This document shows positions 1 to 5,356 of a stretch of 5,606 nucleotides of DNA, one piece after another (positions within the stretch are counted from its first letter, which is position 1; each line of letters begins with the position of its first letter). The position numbers were made by a program, and so were the translations under genes. A model generated the notes under the pieces. The model did no database searches. It worked only from the letters and a program-made list of their open reading frames with translations, and was not told the origin of the DNA. Location: assembly GCA_046723645.1 (NCBI GenBank), contig JBKOUY010000096.1, positions 1 through 5,606 of the forward strand. The letters run 5' to 3'. This stretch comes from DASQUK01 sp046723645 (GTDB lineage: Bacteria; Actinomycetota; Acidimicrobiia; Acidimicrobiales; VFJN01).

Positions 1-570
1 GATGGCGGCGACGTGCGCCATGTGCCGCTCGACGTCACGGACGACGCGTCGGTCGCTGCTGCCGTGGCCGAGGTCGGTGCCATGACCGACCGCCTCGACG
101 TGCTCGTCAACAACGCCGGCATCATCGGATCACGTGTCGCGCCATTGGAGACGGGGCCATCCGACTTCCTCGCCTGCTTCGGGGTGAACCTCTTCGGGCC
201 CGTCCGGGTGACCAGGGCGTTCTTCCCACTGCTGTCCAAGGCCGAGCTGCCCAGGGTGGTCATGGTGTCGAGCGGCATGGGCTCGCTCGCCGTCACCACC
301 GACCCGGAGCGCCTCGAGTCGGGGATCGTGAGCCTCGTGTACCCGTCGTCCAAGGCGGCGCTCAACATGGTCACCACCCAGTACGCAAAGGCCCTGCCGG
401 GCTGGAAGGTCAACGCGGTCGACCCCGGCTACACGGCCACCGACCTCAACGGCAACACCGGCCACCAGACGGTCGCCGAGGGCGCCCGAGCCATCGTGGC
501 CCTCGCGACCGTCGGCCCCGACGGCCCCACCGGTGGGTTCTTTGACAGCCGGGGCAGGGTGCCGTGGTGA
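1..570 (+). CDS. Classical short-chain dehydrogenase/reductase (SDR), 5' end cut off by window
   Basis: Predicted cytoplasmic NAD(P)-dependent oxidoreductase of the classical SDR family; substrate unknown. The frame is open from base 1 (visible residues begin D-G-G-D-V), so the gene starts left of the window. The missing part would hold the TGxxxGxG nucleotide-binding motif. Of 189 visible residues, NNAG is at 37-40, the strand with the Ser-Ser pair that normally supplies the catalytic Ser is at 90-91, and the catalytic Tyr and Lys of YxxxK (YPSSK) are at 114 and 118. These are followed by the PGYTATDLN cofactor loop near 142-150. The C-terminus (GARAIVALA, then GPTGGFFD) is typical of a common actinobacterial SDR subgroup. 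The stop is TGA at 568-570. A GTG at position 13 could be mistaken for a start, but it lies inside the Rossmann fold after the glycine motif. The gene converges on the cyclase gene, 52 bp away. Family assignment is firm; substrate cannot be inferred. Confidence 0.93.
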   Translation, partial: DGGDVRHVPLDVTDDASVAAAVAEVGAMTDRLDVLVNNAGIIGSRVAPLETGPSDFLACFGVNLFGPVRVTRAFFPLLSKAELPRVVMVSSGMGSLAVTTDPERLESGIVSLVYPSSKAALNMVTTQYAKALPGWKVNAVDPGYTATDLNGNTGHQTVAEGARAIVALATVGPDGPTGGFFDSRGRVPW

Positions 571-622
571 CGCCTGAGCCGCGACCGGCCCGGTGACGGC
601 AGCTCCGGCCGGGAGCCCCTGC

Positions 623-1309
623 CTACTGAGGGTTTGGCCCTCCGGGACCGGTCAGTGCCGCATCGGCGTAGCGGTCGGGAGCGAGGGCGAAGGCCGCCGC
701 GCACTCGATCGAGCAGAACCAGAAGTCACGGTCGTTGTGGCGGAGCCAGCCCGGCGCCCGTTCCCGGTCGAGCGCCATCCGGCAGACGGGGTCGACGGGC
801 GGGGGAGGGGCGGGTGCGAGCAGGCCGATCTCGAACAGCTCCACCGGCCGAGGGACATTCCGCAGGTCCACCAGGCCCAGCCCCACGACACCCAAGCCGC
901 GCTCGCGTGCACTCTCCGCGATCCGGGCGGTTCCGAGGGTCTGGCCACCTCGAGCCCGACCCGCAAGCCGAGCGGCGAGGTTGACCGTCGCGCCGAACCA
1001 GTCGCCCGACCGCGCCAGCGCGGGCCCGTCGTGGAGGCCGGCGCGCAACATCGGGAACCCGTCGGAGCCCTGGCTCCACCTCAACAGGCGCTGCGTGGCG
1101 GCCAGTGCGTTCGCGGGGTCGCCGAAGCTCAGCATCACGGCATCACCGATGGACTTGACCACTTCACCTCGTCCTTCGACCGCCTCGGCGGCCAGCGCGA
1201 CGAACCGCCCGACGAGGTCGACGGCGGTGGCGTCGCCATGGGCCTCAGTCAGGGCGGTGAAACCGGCGAGGTCGACGAAGGCGAAGGTGCGCTCGACGGG
1301 CTCGGCCAC
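623..1309 (-). CDS. Class III adenylate/guanylate cyclase with C-terminal YHS domain
   Basis: A 228-residue soluble protein predicted to make cAMP (or cGMP) from the NTP. The cyclase domain spans about residues 7-162. Metal-binding Asp are D13 (FVDLAGFT) and D56 (SIGDAVM); K52 and D103 (GDWFG) sit at the purine-specifying positions, and the Lys/Asp pair favours ATP. Transition-state residues N110 and R114 lie in VNLAARL. All catalytic positions are therefore present, and a homodimer should be competent. After a Pro-rich linker (167-171), residues 172-214 form a YHS domain: DPVCRM with C176, then FWFCSIEC with C199 and C203, and a PDRY end. YHS domains are known or presumed to bind metal. There is no membrane segment or HAMP domain. 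The start is GTG at 1309 with AAGGTGG at 1320-1314 four bases upstream. The gene lies 53 bp downstream of the DisA_N gene on the same strand, so co-transcription is likely. Stop TAG at 625-623. Activity and any metal control are inference. Confidence 0.9.
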   Translation of the reverse strand: MAEPVERTFAFVDLAGFTALTEAHGDATAVDLVGRFVALAAEAVEGRGEVVKSIGDAVMLSFGDPANALAATQRLLRWSQGSDGFPMLRAGLHDGPALARSGDWFGATVNLAARLAGRARGGQTLGTARIAESARERGLGVVGLGLVDLRNVPRPVELFEIGLLAPAPPPPVDPVCRMALDRERAPGWLRHNDRDFWFCSIECAAAFALAPDRYADAALTGPGGPNPQ

Positions 1310-1328
1310 GCGTCCACCTTAGGGACCT

Positions 1329-1359
1329 CATCCGATGGGCATGCCCGCTCGGCCGGATG
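1329..1359. repeat. Nested inverted repeats between the DisA_N and cyclase genes
   Basis: CATCCG (1329-1334) and CGGATG (1354-1359) form a 6-bp inverted repeat. Between them lies the perfect 10-bp palindrome GGGCATGCCC (1337-1346). All of this falls in the 53-bp gap before the cyclase start. The inner palindrome has too small a loop for a good RNA hairpin, so a DNA-protein site is as likely as a processing or attenuation hairpin. There is no T run, so it is not a standard terminator. Confidence 0.35.
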
Positions 1360-1362
1360 CGG

Positions 1363-2334
1363 TCACGCCGGGCCTTCATCCGCGTCGGCCGAGCGACCGA
1401 TCACGGTGCCGTCGCGGAACACCGTGACCGGACCGTCCTCGCTCACCGCGATCACGGTGGCGACCGGATCGTCGCGGCTGTAGCGGCGCCCGGAGGTGTG
1501 CCGGGTGCCGCGATACGCGGCGACGTCCCGCTCAGCGCCCTGGCTGGGCATCAGTCGCACGCCGAGCCGGCGCAGGATCCCGGCTGCGTCGAAGACCGCC
1601 GCACCGTCGACCTGCGACAGTGCGTGGCGCAGCGGTCCCAGGTGGAACGGTTCGCGGATCCTCAGTGGCGGCGGCGTGGGCAGCAGCTCCTCGACCTGCG
1701 GACCGGGCCCGGCATCAGGCCGGTAGACGAGGAGCGAGCCGATGCCCAGAGCACCCAGGTCGTGGACCGCGAACTCGAGCAGCGCCTCGAGCACGCGGGC
1801 GTCGCCGTGGCCCGGTCCCGCCGCGACCGCGTCGATCCAGCTGCGCACCGGCGGCTCGTGGTGCCACCACAAGCCCTGCCACCGGAGCACACCGAAGCCG
1901 CCGGCGATCCGGACGGCCTCTGCGGTATGCCTCTGCACCAACGTGGCGTCGAACACGCCGGCCATCACGACCATGTCCCGCTCTGAACCGGCGGGTCGGT
2001 CGAACACGAGCCACTCGTTGCTGCCGTCGATGTACCGCAGGACCCAGCTCGACAGCCCGTCGGCGAAGCGGCGGACGGCGGGCAGCGGGTGTCGACCTGC
2101 CGGTATGCGAGTGATGTCGAGCCCCGTCCCGGGGCCCCAGGTCGCCGGGTCGGACATCGGCTCCACGATCGTCCCGATGCTCGCCACCCGCCGCTCGTGG
2201 ACCACCGGCCGCCTCGCATGGTCGATCTCGTCGAGCAGGACGTCGCGATGGGCCGCGGTCTCGCCGAGACGCATGCCGGCCTCTTCGAGCTCCTCGGCGA
2301 GGCGTCGACGTCGCCCCGATCCCGGCTCGGGCAT
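1363..2334 (-). CDS. DisA_N (diadenylate cyclase-like) domain protein
   Basis: A predicted 323-residue soluble protein whose C-terminal part (about 180-316) matches the DisA_N/DAC fold that condenses two ATP into c-di-AMP. The GALIV-like strand is LGIGSLLVY near 196-204. The DGA motif is D243-A245, followed by the FDAAG turn. The phosphate-binding motif reads GTRHT at 276-280, and then come IAVSEDGPVTVF and a final DG turn. In characterised synthases the second motif is RHR; here the last Arg is Thr, so catalysis is not assured. Residues 1-50 are charged and helical. About 50-170 form a separate domain (rich in Trp around 155-166) that I cannot name, possibly sensory. ATG at 2334 is chosen because AGGTGA at 2349-2344 lies nine bases upstream; GTG at 2343 is an alternative adding three residues. 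The true N-terminus is uncertain because a different frame looks coding just upstream (2345-2434). Stop TGA at 1365-1363. Probably first gene of a unit with the cyclase gene. Confidence 0.82.
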   Translation of the reverse strand: MPEPGSGRRRRLAEELEEAGMRLGETAAHRDVLLDEIDHARRPVVHERRVASIGTIVEPMSDPATWGPGTGLDITRIPAGRHPLPAVRRFADGLSSWVLRYIDGSNEWLVFDRPAGSERDMVVMAGVFDATLVQRHTAEAVRIAGGFGVLRWQGLWWHHEPPVRSWIDAVAAGPGHGDARVLEALLEFAVHDLGALGIGSLLVYRPDAGPGPQVEELLPTPPPLRIREPFHLGPLRHALSQVDGAAVFDAAGILRRLGVRLMPSQGAERDVAAYRGTRHTSGRRYSRDDPVATVIAVSEDGPVTVFRDGTVIGRSADADEGPA

Positions 2335-2343
2335 CAACCTCAC

Positions 2344-2349
2344 TCACCT
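2344..2349 (-). promoter_or_regulatory. Shine-Dalgarno that favours the ATG at 2334
   Basis: AGGTGA on the minus strand lies nine bases before ATG 2334. It would leave only a bare gap in front of GTG 2343, so it supports the ATG as the start of the DisA_N gene. The same bases include the TGA (2346-2344) that closes the DisA_N frame upstream, so the gene cannot extend further in its own frame. Confidence 0.4.
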
Positions 2350-2434
2350 CGGCCTGCGCGGAGTGCGCGGCGAGCAACTGGTTGAGCCGGTTCGCGGCGC
2401 CGTCGACGTCGCCGTCGTGGAGGTCACGTAACAC
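2345..2434 (-). other. Coding-like segment, shifted frame relative to the DisA_N gene
   Basis: Read from GTG 2434 on the minus strand, 28 of 30 codons end in G or C while second positions are near 40% GC. This is the usual signature of a real reading frame in such DNA. The peptide begins MLRDLHDGDVDGAANRLNQL, a plausible amphipathic helix. The frame has no stop until far inside the DisA_N gene, where it is clearly non-coding. The segment therefore behaves like an N-terminal piece that should join the DisA_N frame by a one-base shift somewhere after 2346. It could be the true start of that protein broken by an indel or a sequencing error, a remnant of another gene, or chance. I could not assign it to a family. 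Confidence 0.35.
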
Positions 2435-2437
2435 CCG

Positions 2438-2443
2438 TATATA
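2438..2443 (+). promoter_or_regulatory. Candidate -10 element for the DHRS1-like SDR gene
   Basis: TATATA lies 23 bases before the SDR start codon. A start site near 2450 would give a leader of about 17 bases that just contains the Shine-Dalgarno AAGGGA (2455-2460). No good -35 is seen. The element is shared with the opposing promoter, so only one polymerase could use it at a time. Confidence 0.35.
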
Positions 2444-2446
2444 GCA
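2438..2446 (-). promoter_or_regulatory. Candidate extended -10 promoter for the DisA_N/cyclase unit
   Basis: The minus strand reads TGCTATATA, an extended -10 (TG, one base, then TATATA, four of six matches to TATAAT) in otherwise GC-rich DNA. Transcription would start around 2431, close to the GTG at 2434 and about 100 bases before ATG 2334. I see no convincing -35. The hexamer is self-complementary, so the same bases could serve the divergent SDR gene. Confidence 0.35.
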
Positions 2447-2466
2447 ATGACGCCAAGGGATGTGCG

Positions 2467-3381
2467 ATGGAGAACCGAAAACTCGAAGGCAAGGTTGCCC
2501 TGGTGGCGGGCGCCTCCCGGGCCGCCGGCCGAGGGATCGCGGTCCAGCTCGGGGCCGCCGGAGCCACCGTCTACTGCACCGCTCGCACCACCCGGGACCA
2601 GCGATCGGAGATGGACCGTCCCGAGACGATCGAGGAGACCGCCGCACTGGTCGACGCCGCCGGGGGGCGGGGGATCGCCGTCCAGGTGGATCACCTAGAG
2701 CCCGACCAGGTCGAAGCTTTGGTGCAACGGATCGATCGGGAGCGGGGTGCGCTCCACGTGCTCGTCAACGACATCTGGGGTGCGACCACGATGGAGTGGG
2801 ACAAGACGGTGTGGGAGTCGTCGCTCGACGTCGGGCTGCGCACCCTGCGCTTAGCGGTGGACACTCACGCCATCACGTCCCACTTCGCCCTGCCGCTGCT
2901 CATCCGGTCGCCGGGCGGCCTCGTCGTCGAGGTGACCGACGGGACCGACGAGTACAACGCCAGCAACTACCGGGTTTCGTTCTTCTACGACCTGGCCAAG
3001 GCCGCGAACCTTCGCATGGCGTTCGCCCTCGGGCACGAGCTGGCGGCCTACGGCTGCACCGCCGTGGCCCTCACCCCGGGCTGGCTCCGCTCCGAGGCGA
3101 TGCTCGAGGGGTTCGGCGTCACCGAGGCCAACTGGCGCGACGCCACCGAGCGGATACCTCATTTCGCGATCGCCGAGAGCCCGGCGTTCGTTGGCCGTGC
3201 GGTCGCCGCGCTCGCCGGCGACCCCGACGTGGCCCGCTGGAACGGACAGTCCCTGTCGAGCGGGCAGCTCGCCAAGGTCTACGGCTTCACCGACCTCGAC
3301 GGCAGCCAGCCGGACGCCTGGCGCTACCTCCCCGAGGTCCAGGACGCCGGCAAGCCGGCCGACACCACGGGCTACCGATGA
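2467..3381 (+). CDS. SDR family oxidoreductase, DHRS1-like
   Basis: A 304-residue predicted cytoplasmic NAD(P)(H)-dependent oxidoreductase; substrate unknown. The Rossmann fold begins at about residue 8. The nucleotide loop reads AGASRAAGRG (14-23), with Ala in place of the middle Gly of TGxxxGxG. R40 at the end of the second strand suggests NADP(H). The usual NNAG is replaced by NDIWG (101-105), and the normal Ser-Ser strand is EVTDG (155-159). Catalytic Tyr and Lys are Y174 and K178 (YDLAK), and the cofactor loop is TPGWLRSEAML (203-213). NDIWG, VTDG, FYDLxK and LRSEAML are the marks of the DHRS1-like branch, so these substitutions are family traits, not decay. The C-terminal extension after 260 ends in PADTTGYR. 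The start ATG has AAGGGA (2455-2460) six bases before it. The gene is divergent from the DisA_N gene and convergent with the membrane-protein gene, with a 12-bp gap. Confidence 0.93.
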   Translation: MENRKLEGKVALVAGASRAAGRGIAVQLGAAGATVYCTARTTRDQRSEMDRPETIEETAALVDAAGGRGIAVQVDHLEPDQVEALVQRIDRERGALHVLVNDIWGATTMEWDKTVWESSLDVGLRTLRLAVDTHAITSHFALPLLIRSPGGLVVEVTDGTDEYNASNYRVSFFYDLAKAANLRMAFALGHELAAYGCTAVALTPGWLRSEAMLEGFGVTEANWRDATERIPHFAIAESPAFVGRAVAALAGDPDVARWNGQSLSSGQLAKVYGFTDLDGSQPDAWRYLPEVQDAGKPADTTGYR

Positions 3382-3393
3382 CGCCGGCCGAAA

Positions 3394-4707
3394 CTAGGAG
3401 CTGGCGGCCGTCGGTCCGCGCATGGGCTTGAGCGCACAGTCCCAGACGCCATTGTCGATGCGCGGCTCCTGGTCCATGAAGTCGATCCGGCAGTCGATGT
3501 CGTTGAGCAGGAGCCCCGGCTGGAGGGTCGGGTCCCAGCGCGCGCCACGGCTGGCGTCCGGATGATCCGGTGTCAGGGGCCGGAACATCACGAGCCCGTT
3601 GACGATGCCAGCACCCACGAGGGCCCAGAGGAACGGACGGGTGTTGCGCGTGGTGCCGGCGATCCACAGGACGAGCGCCATGACGGCGGGCAACAGGTGG
3701 ACGCCCTTCCAGGGAAACTGGAGGAACAACGCCTCGGTGGCGACGAGGGCCAGGACCGCGAAGCGGATGAGCGGCTCGCATCCCCAGCGCCGGAGCGACG
3801 CCAGCATGGCCGGCGCCGCCAACGCCACCAGGCCGACAAGCGCGAGGCCCGCGACGACGAAGTTCTTGTACAGGAACCGGCCACCGTGGTTGGCGAACCC
3901 CCTGAAGCCCTGGCCGTAGTTGAGGAACTCGAACGAGCGATCGAAGGCCAGCCACGACGGTACGTACATCAACACTGCAAGGGGGGCCGCCACGAGCAGC
4001 GCCCGGATGCATCGCCGCCGGTTGGCCGGCTCCCACCCGTCGGCGACCAGGAACGCGCCGACGACGAGCAGCGTCGACAGCCGGCTGCCTATCGCCAGCG
4101 CGAAGAGCACCCCGGCGGCCCGGCTGTGGCCGCGCAGGTGGAACAGCGCACCCCAGACCAGGAACATCGCCGCCCAGATGAAGTCGCCGGTCGACGTGGC
4201 GGCGATCAGGACGATGGGCGAGGCGAGGAACGCGATCCCGACGAGATCGCCATTGGGATGGTTCCAGGCGCGCACCAGGCGGGCGAGGCCAACCACTGCG
4301 AGCCCGGCGGCGGCGGCGGTCGCCAGGTTGATCGCGAGGTGGCCGCCGATCGGGTCGAGGACGGCGACGATCGACTCGAAGACCGGCACGCCCGGGTTCC
4401 GCGACGGGGCATAGTCGAGCTGCCGGATGCGTGCGCCGGACTCGAGGACGTCGCCGATGTCGATGTCGGTGCCGTAGCCCATCCACAGGATCGGCAGCGT
4501 CACGACTGCCGTGATCGCCAGCAGGGACCGGTCGCTGAGGCGGCGAGTGGCTGGCTGCTCGCGGTGGTCCGGATGGCCAACGGCCAACGATTCGATCCGT
4601 TCGTTCCCCAGCCCAGCCTTGGGTGTCGGCACCGGCGTCGACACGCGGCGTGACAGTAGCGGAGGGAAAGCGGCGACAGGCGGCAGCGCACAGTCGGTGC
4701 TCCTCAT
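3394..4707 (-). CDS. Polytopic membrane protein, GT-C glycosyltransferase-like
   Basis: A 437-residue protein with about nine or ten hydrophobic spans (roughly 61-78, 123-143, 156-190, 196-222, 236-255, 283-305, 314-330, 337-351, 358-375). The first extracytoplasmic loop carries acidic residues D81, D83 and D86, then YAPSRNPGVPVFE (99-111). This arrangement recalls GT-C fold enzymes, which move sugars from polyprenyl-phosphate donors outside the membrane. GVLFALAIGSRLS (199-211) is also common in such proteins. The C-terminal tail after about 376 is hydrophilic with C406 and C424, which could pair outside the cell. The long N-terminus (1-58) is low in structure, so the start may be wrong. ATG 4707 is the first possible start after an in-frame TAG at 4749-4747, but it has no Shine-Dalgarno; GTG 4644 is an alternative. 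Enzyme activity is inference from layout, and no acceptor can be proposed. Confidence 0.78.
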   Translation of the reverse strand: MRSTDCALPPVAAFPPLLSRRVSTPVPTPKAGLGNERIESLAVGHPDHREQPATRRLSDRSLLAITAVVTLPILWMGYGTDIDIGDVLESGARIRQLDYAPSRNPGVPVFESIVAVLDPIGGHLAINLATAAAAGLAVVGLARLVRAWNHPNGDLVGIAFLASPIVLIAATSTGDFIWAAMFLVWGALFHLRGHSRAAGVLFALAIGSRLSTLLVVGAFLVADGWEPANRRRCIRALLVAAPLAVLMYVPSWLAFDRSFEFLNYGQGFRGFANHGGRFLYKNFVVAGLALVGLVALAAPAMLASLRRWGCEPLIRFAVLALVATEALFLQFPWKGVHLLPAVMALVLWIAGTTRNTRPFLWALVGAGIVNGLVMFRPLTPDHPDASRGARWDPTLQPGLLLNDIDCRIDFMDQEPRIDNGVWDCALKPMRGPTAASS

Positions 4708-4730
4708 TGGATGCGGGGAAGTGATAGGTA

Positions 4731-4743
4731 TCGAACGATTCGA
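4731..4743. promoter_or_regulatory. Short inverted repeat in divergent promoter region, candidate operator
   Basis: TCGAA and TTCGA form a perfect 5-bp inverted repeat around a 3-base centre. It sits in the 93-bp gap between the divergent membrane-protein and NTF2-like genes. The position suits a dimeric repressor acting on either gene. The repeat is short and could be chance. Confidence 0.3.
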
Positions 4744-4800
4744 CGTCTATCCTTTGGGGAAGCCGAAGCACCCCCCATCGCAGAATGAAGGGAGATCCGG

Positions 4801-5196
4801 ATGGCCGACCAGATCGACTCGTTCCTGTCGGCGTGGACCGACGCCGAGCGCGAGGGCGACCGCGGAGCGCTCGACCGGCTTCTCACCGACGACTTCGTGG
4901 GAGTCGGACCGCTCGGGTTCACGCTCCCGAAGCCCGCCTGGCTGGCCCGCCACGAACCAGGGGAGCTCGCGTACGAGACCTTCGCGCTCGACGAGGTGCA
5001 GAGCCGGATCCACGGCGATGCCGCCGTCGTCACCGCCCGCCAGGACGCCCGTGGCTCCTACCAGGGCCGGCCGACTCCCGAAGCCCTCCGGGCAACGCTC
5101 GCACTCGTCAGTGAGGGTGGTGATTGGCGGTTGGCCGGCATCCACATGAGCTTCATCGCCGGGACCCCCGGCGCTCCGCCGATCCCCGGTAACTAG
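4801..5196 (+). CDS. Small NTF2/SnoaL-like (DUF4440-type) protein
   Basis: A 131-residue protein with the length and pattern of the NTF2-like cone fold. An N-terminal helix carries W12 and the AEREGDRGALDRLLTDDF stretch (15-32), leading to GVGPLGF (34-40) and W47-L-A-R. Strands follow around DEVQSRI (64-70) and GDAAVVTARQ (72-81), and the final strands are LRATLALV and WRLAGIHMSFIA (109-120). Members include SnoaL-type cyclases, ketosteroid isomerase-like enzymes and many proteins of unknown role. No catalytic set points to a specific reaction, so none is assigned. The start ATG is well supported by AAGGGAG (4788-4794) six bases upstream. Stop TAG at 5194-5196. It is divergent from the membrane-protein gene and has no same-strand neighbour in the window, so it is probably expressed alone. 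Confidence 0.9.
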   Translation: MADQIDSFLSAWTDAEREGDRGALDRLLTDDFVGVGPLGFTLPKPAWLARHEPGELAYETFALDEVQSRIHGDAAVVTARQDARGSYQGRPTPEALRATLALVSEGGDWRLAGIHMSFIAGTPGAPPIPGN

Positions 5197-5268
5197 TGGG
5201 CCCTCGCAGATGTCATCGTGGCGTCTCGCCGGCCAGATCCGCCGCGGGACATCGTCCCCGTCGTCACC

Positions 5269-5283
5269 GCAGCCGCTGGCTGC
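5269..5283 (+). terminator. Weak candidate terminator hairpin after the NTF2-like gene
   Basis: GCAGCC and GGCTGC form a perfect 6-bp stem with a 3-base loop, 72 bases past the stop, followed by a C/T-rich stretch instead of a clear T run. It lies in the 160-bp gap between convergent genes, where a terminator is expected. Otherwise that gap (5197-5356) holds nothing I recognise. Confidence 0.25.
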
Positions 5284-5356
5284 CCCTTCCTCCTCCGTCC
5301 TCGCCAGCGACGAATCTGACACAGCGATCCATCCACGGAACTCCCGCGAGCGCCCA

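Noticed and set aside
585..612. Possible hairpin between the first SDR and the cyclase gene (CCGGCC pairing GGCCGG)
   Set aside because: The loop is 16 bases, there is no T run, and such pairs are frequent in DNA this GC-rich.
593..1483. Open frame of 296 codons on the plus strand
   Set aside because: It runs antisense through the cyclase gene and into the DisA_N gene, both of which have clear family motifs; the product has no recognisable domain.
2345..2434. Resemblance of the shifted-frame peptide to the N-terminal region of CGNR-type regulators
   Set aside because: Only a vague helical pattern with an LNQLL-like end matches; what follows does not continue the similarity.
2460..3431. Open frame of 323 codons overlapping the DHRS1-like SDR
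   Set aside because: Arg/Gly/Pro-rich shadow in a neighbouring frame; the SDR frame carries all the motifs.
3562..4653. Open frame of 363 codons antisense to the membrane-protein gene
   Set aside because: Highly charged, low-complexity translation typical of antisense frames in GC-rich DNA.
4717..4747. GGAA and CGTC elements resembling an ECF sigma promoter for the NTF2-like gene
   Set aside because: The spacing is 23 bases, too long for the usual 16-19.
3287..4771. Open frame of 494 codons on the minus strand
   Set aside because: The translation is Arg/Pro-rich with no hydrophobic spans or motifs. It overlaps the membrane-protein gene in another frame, and the membrane frame has a coherent transmembrane pattern.
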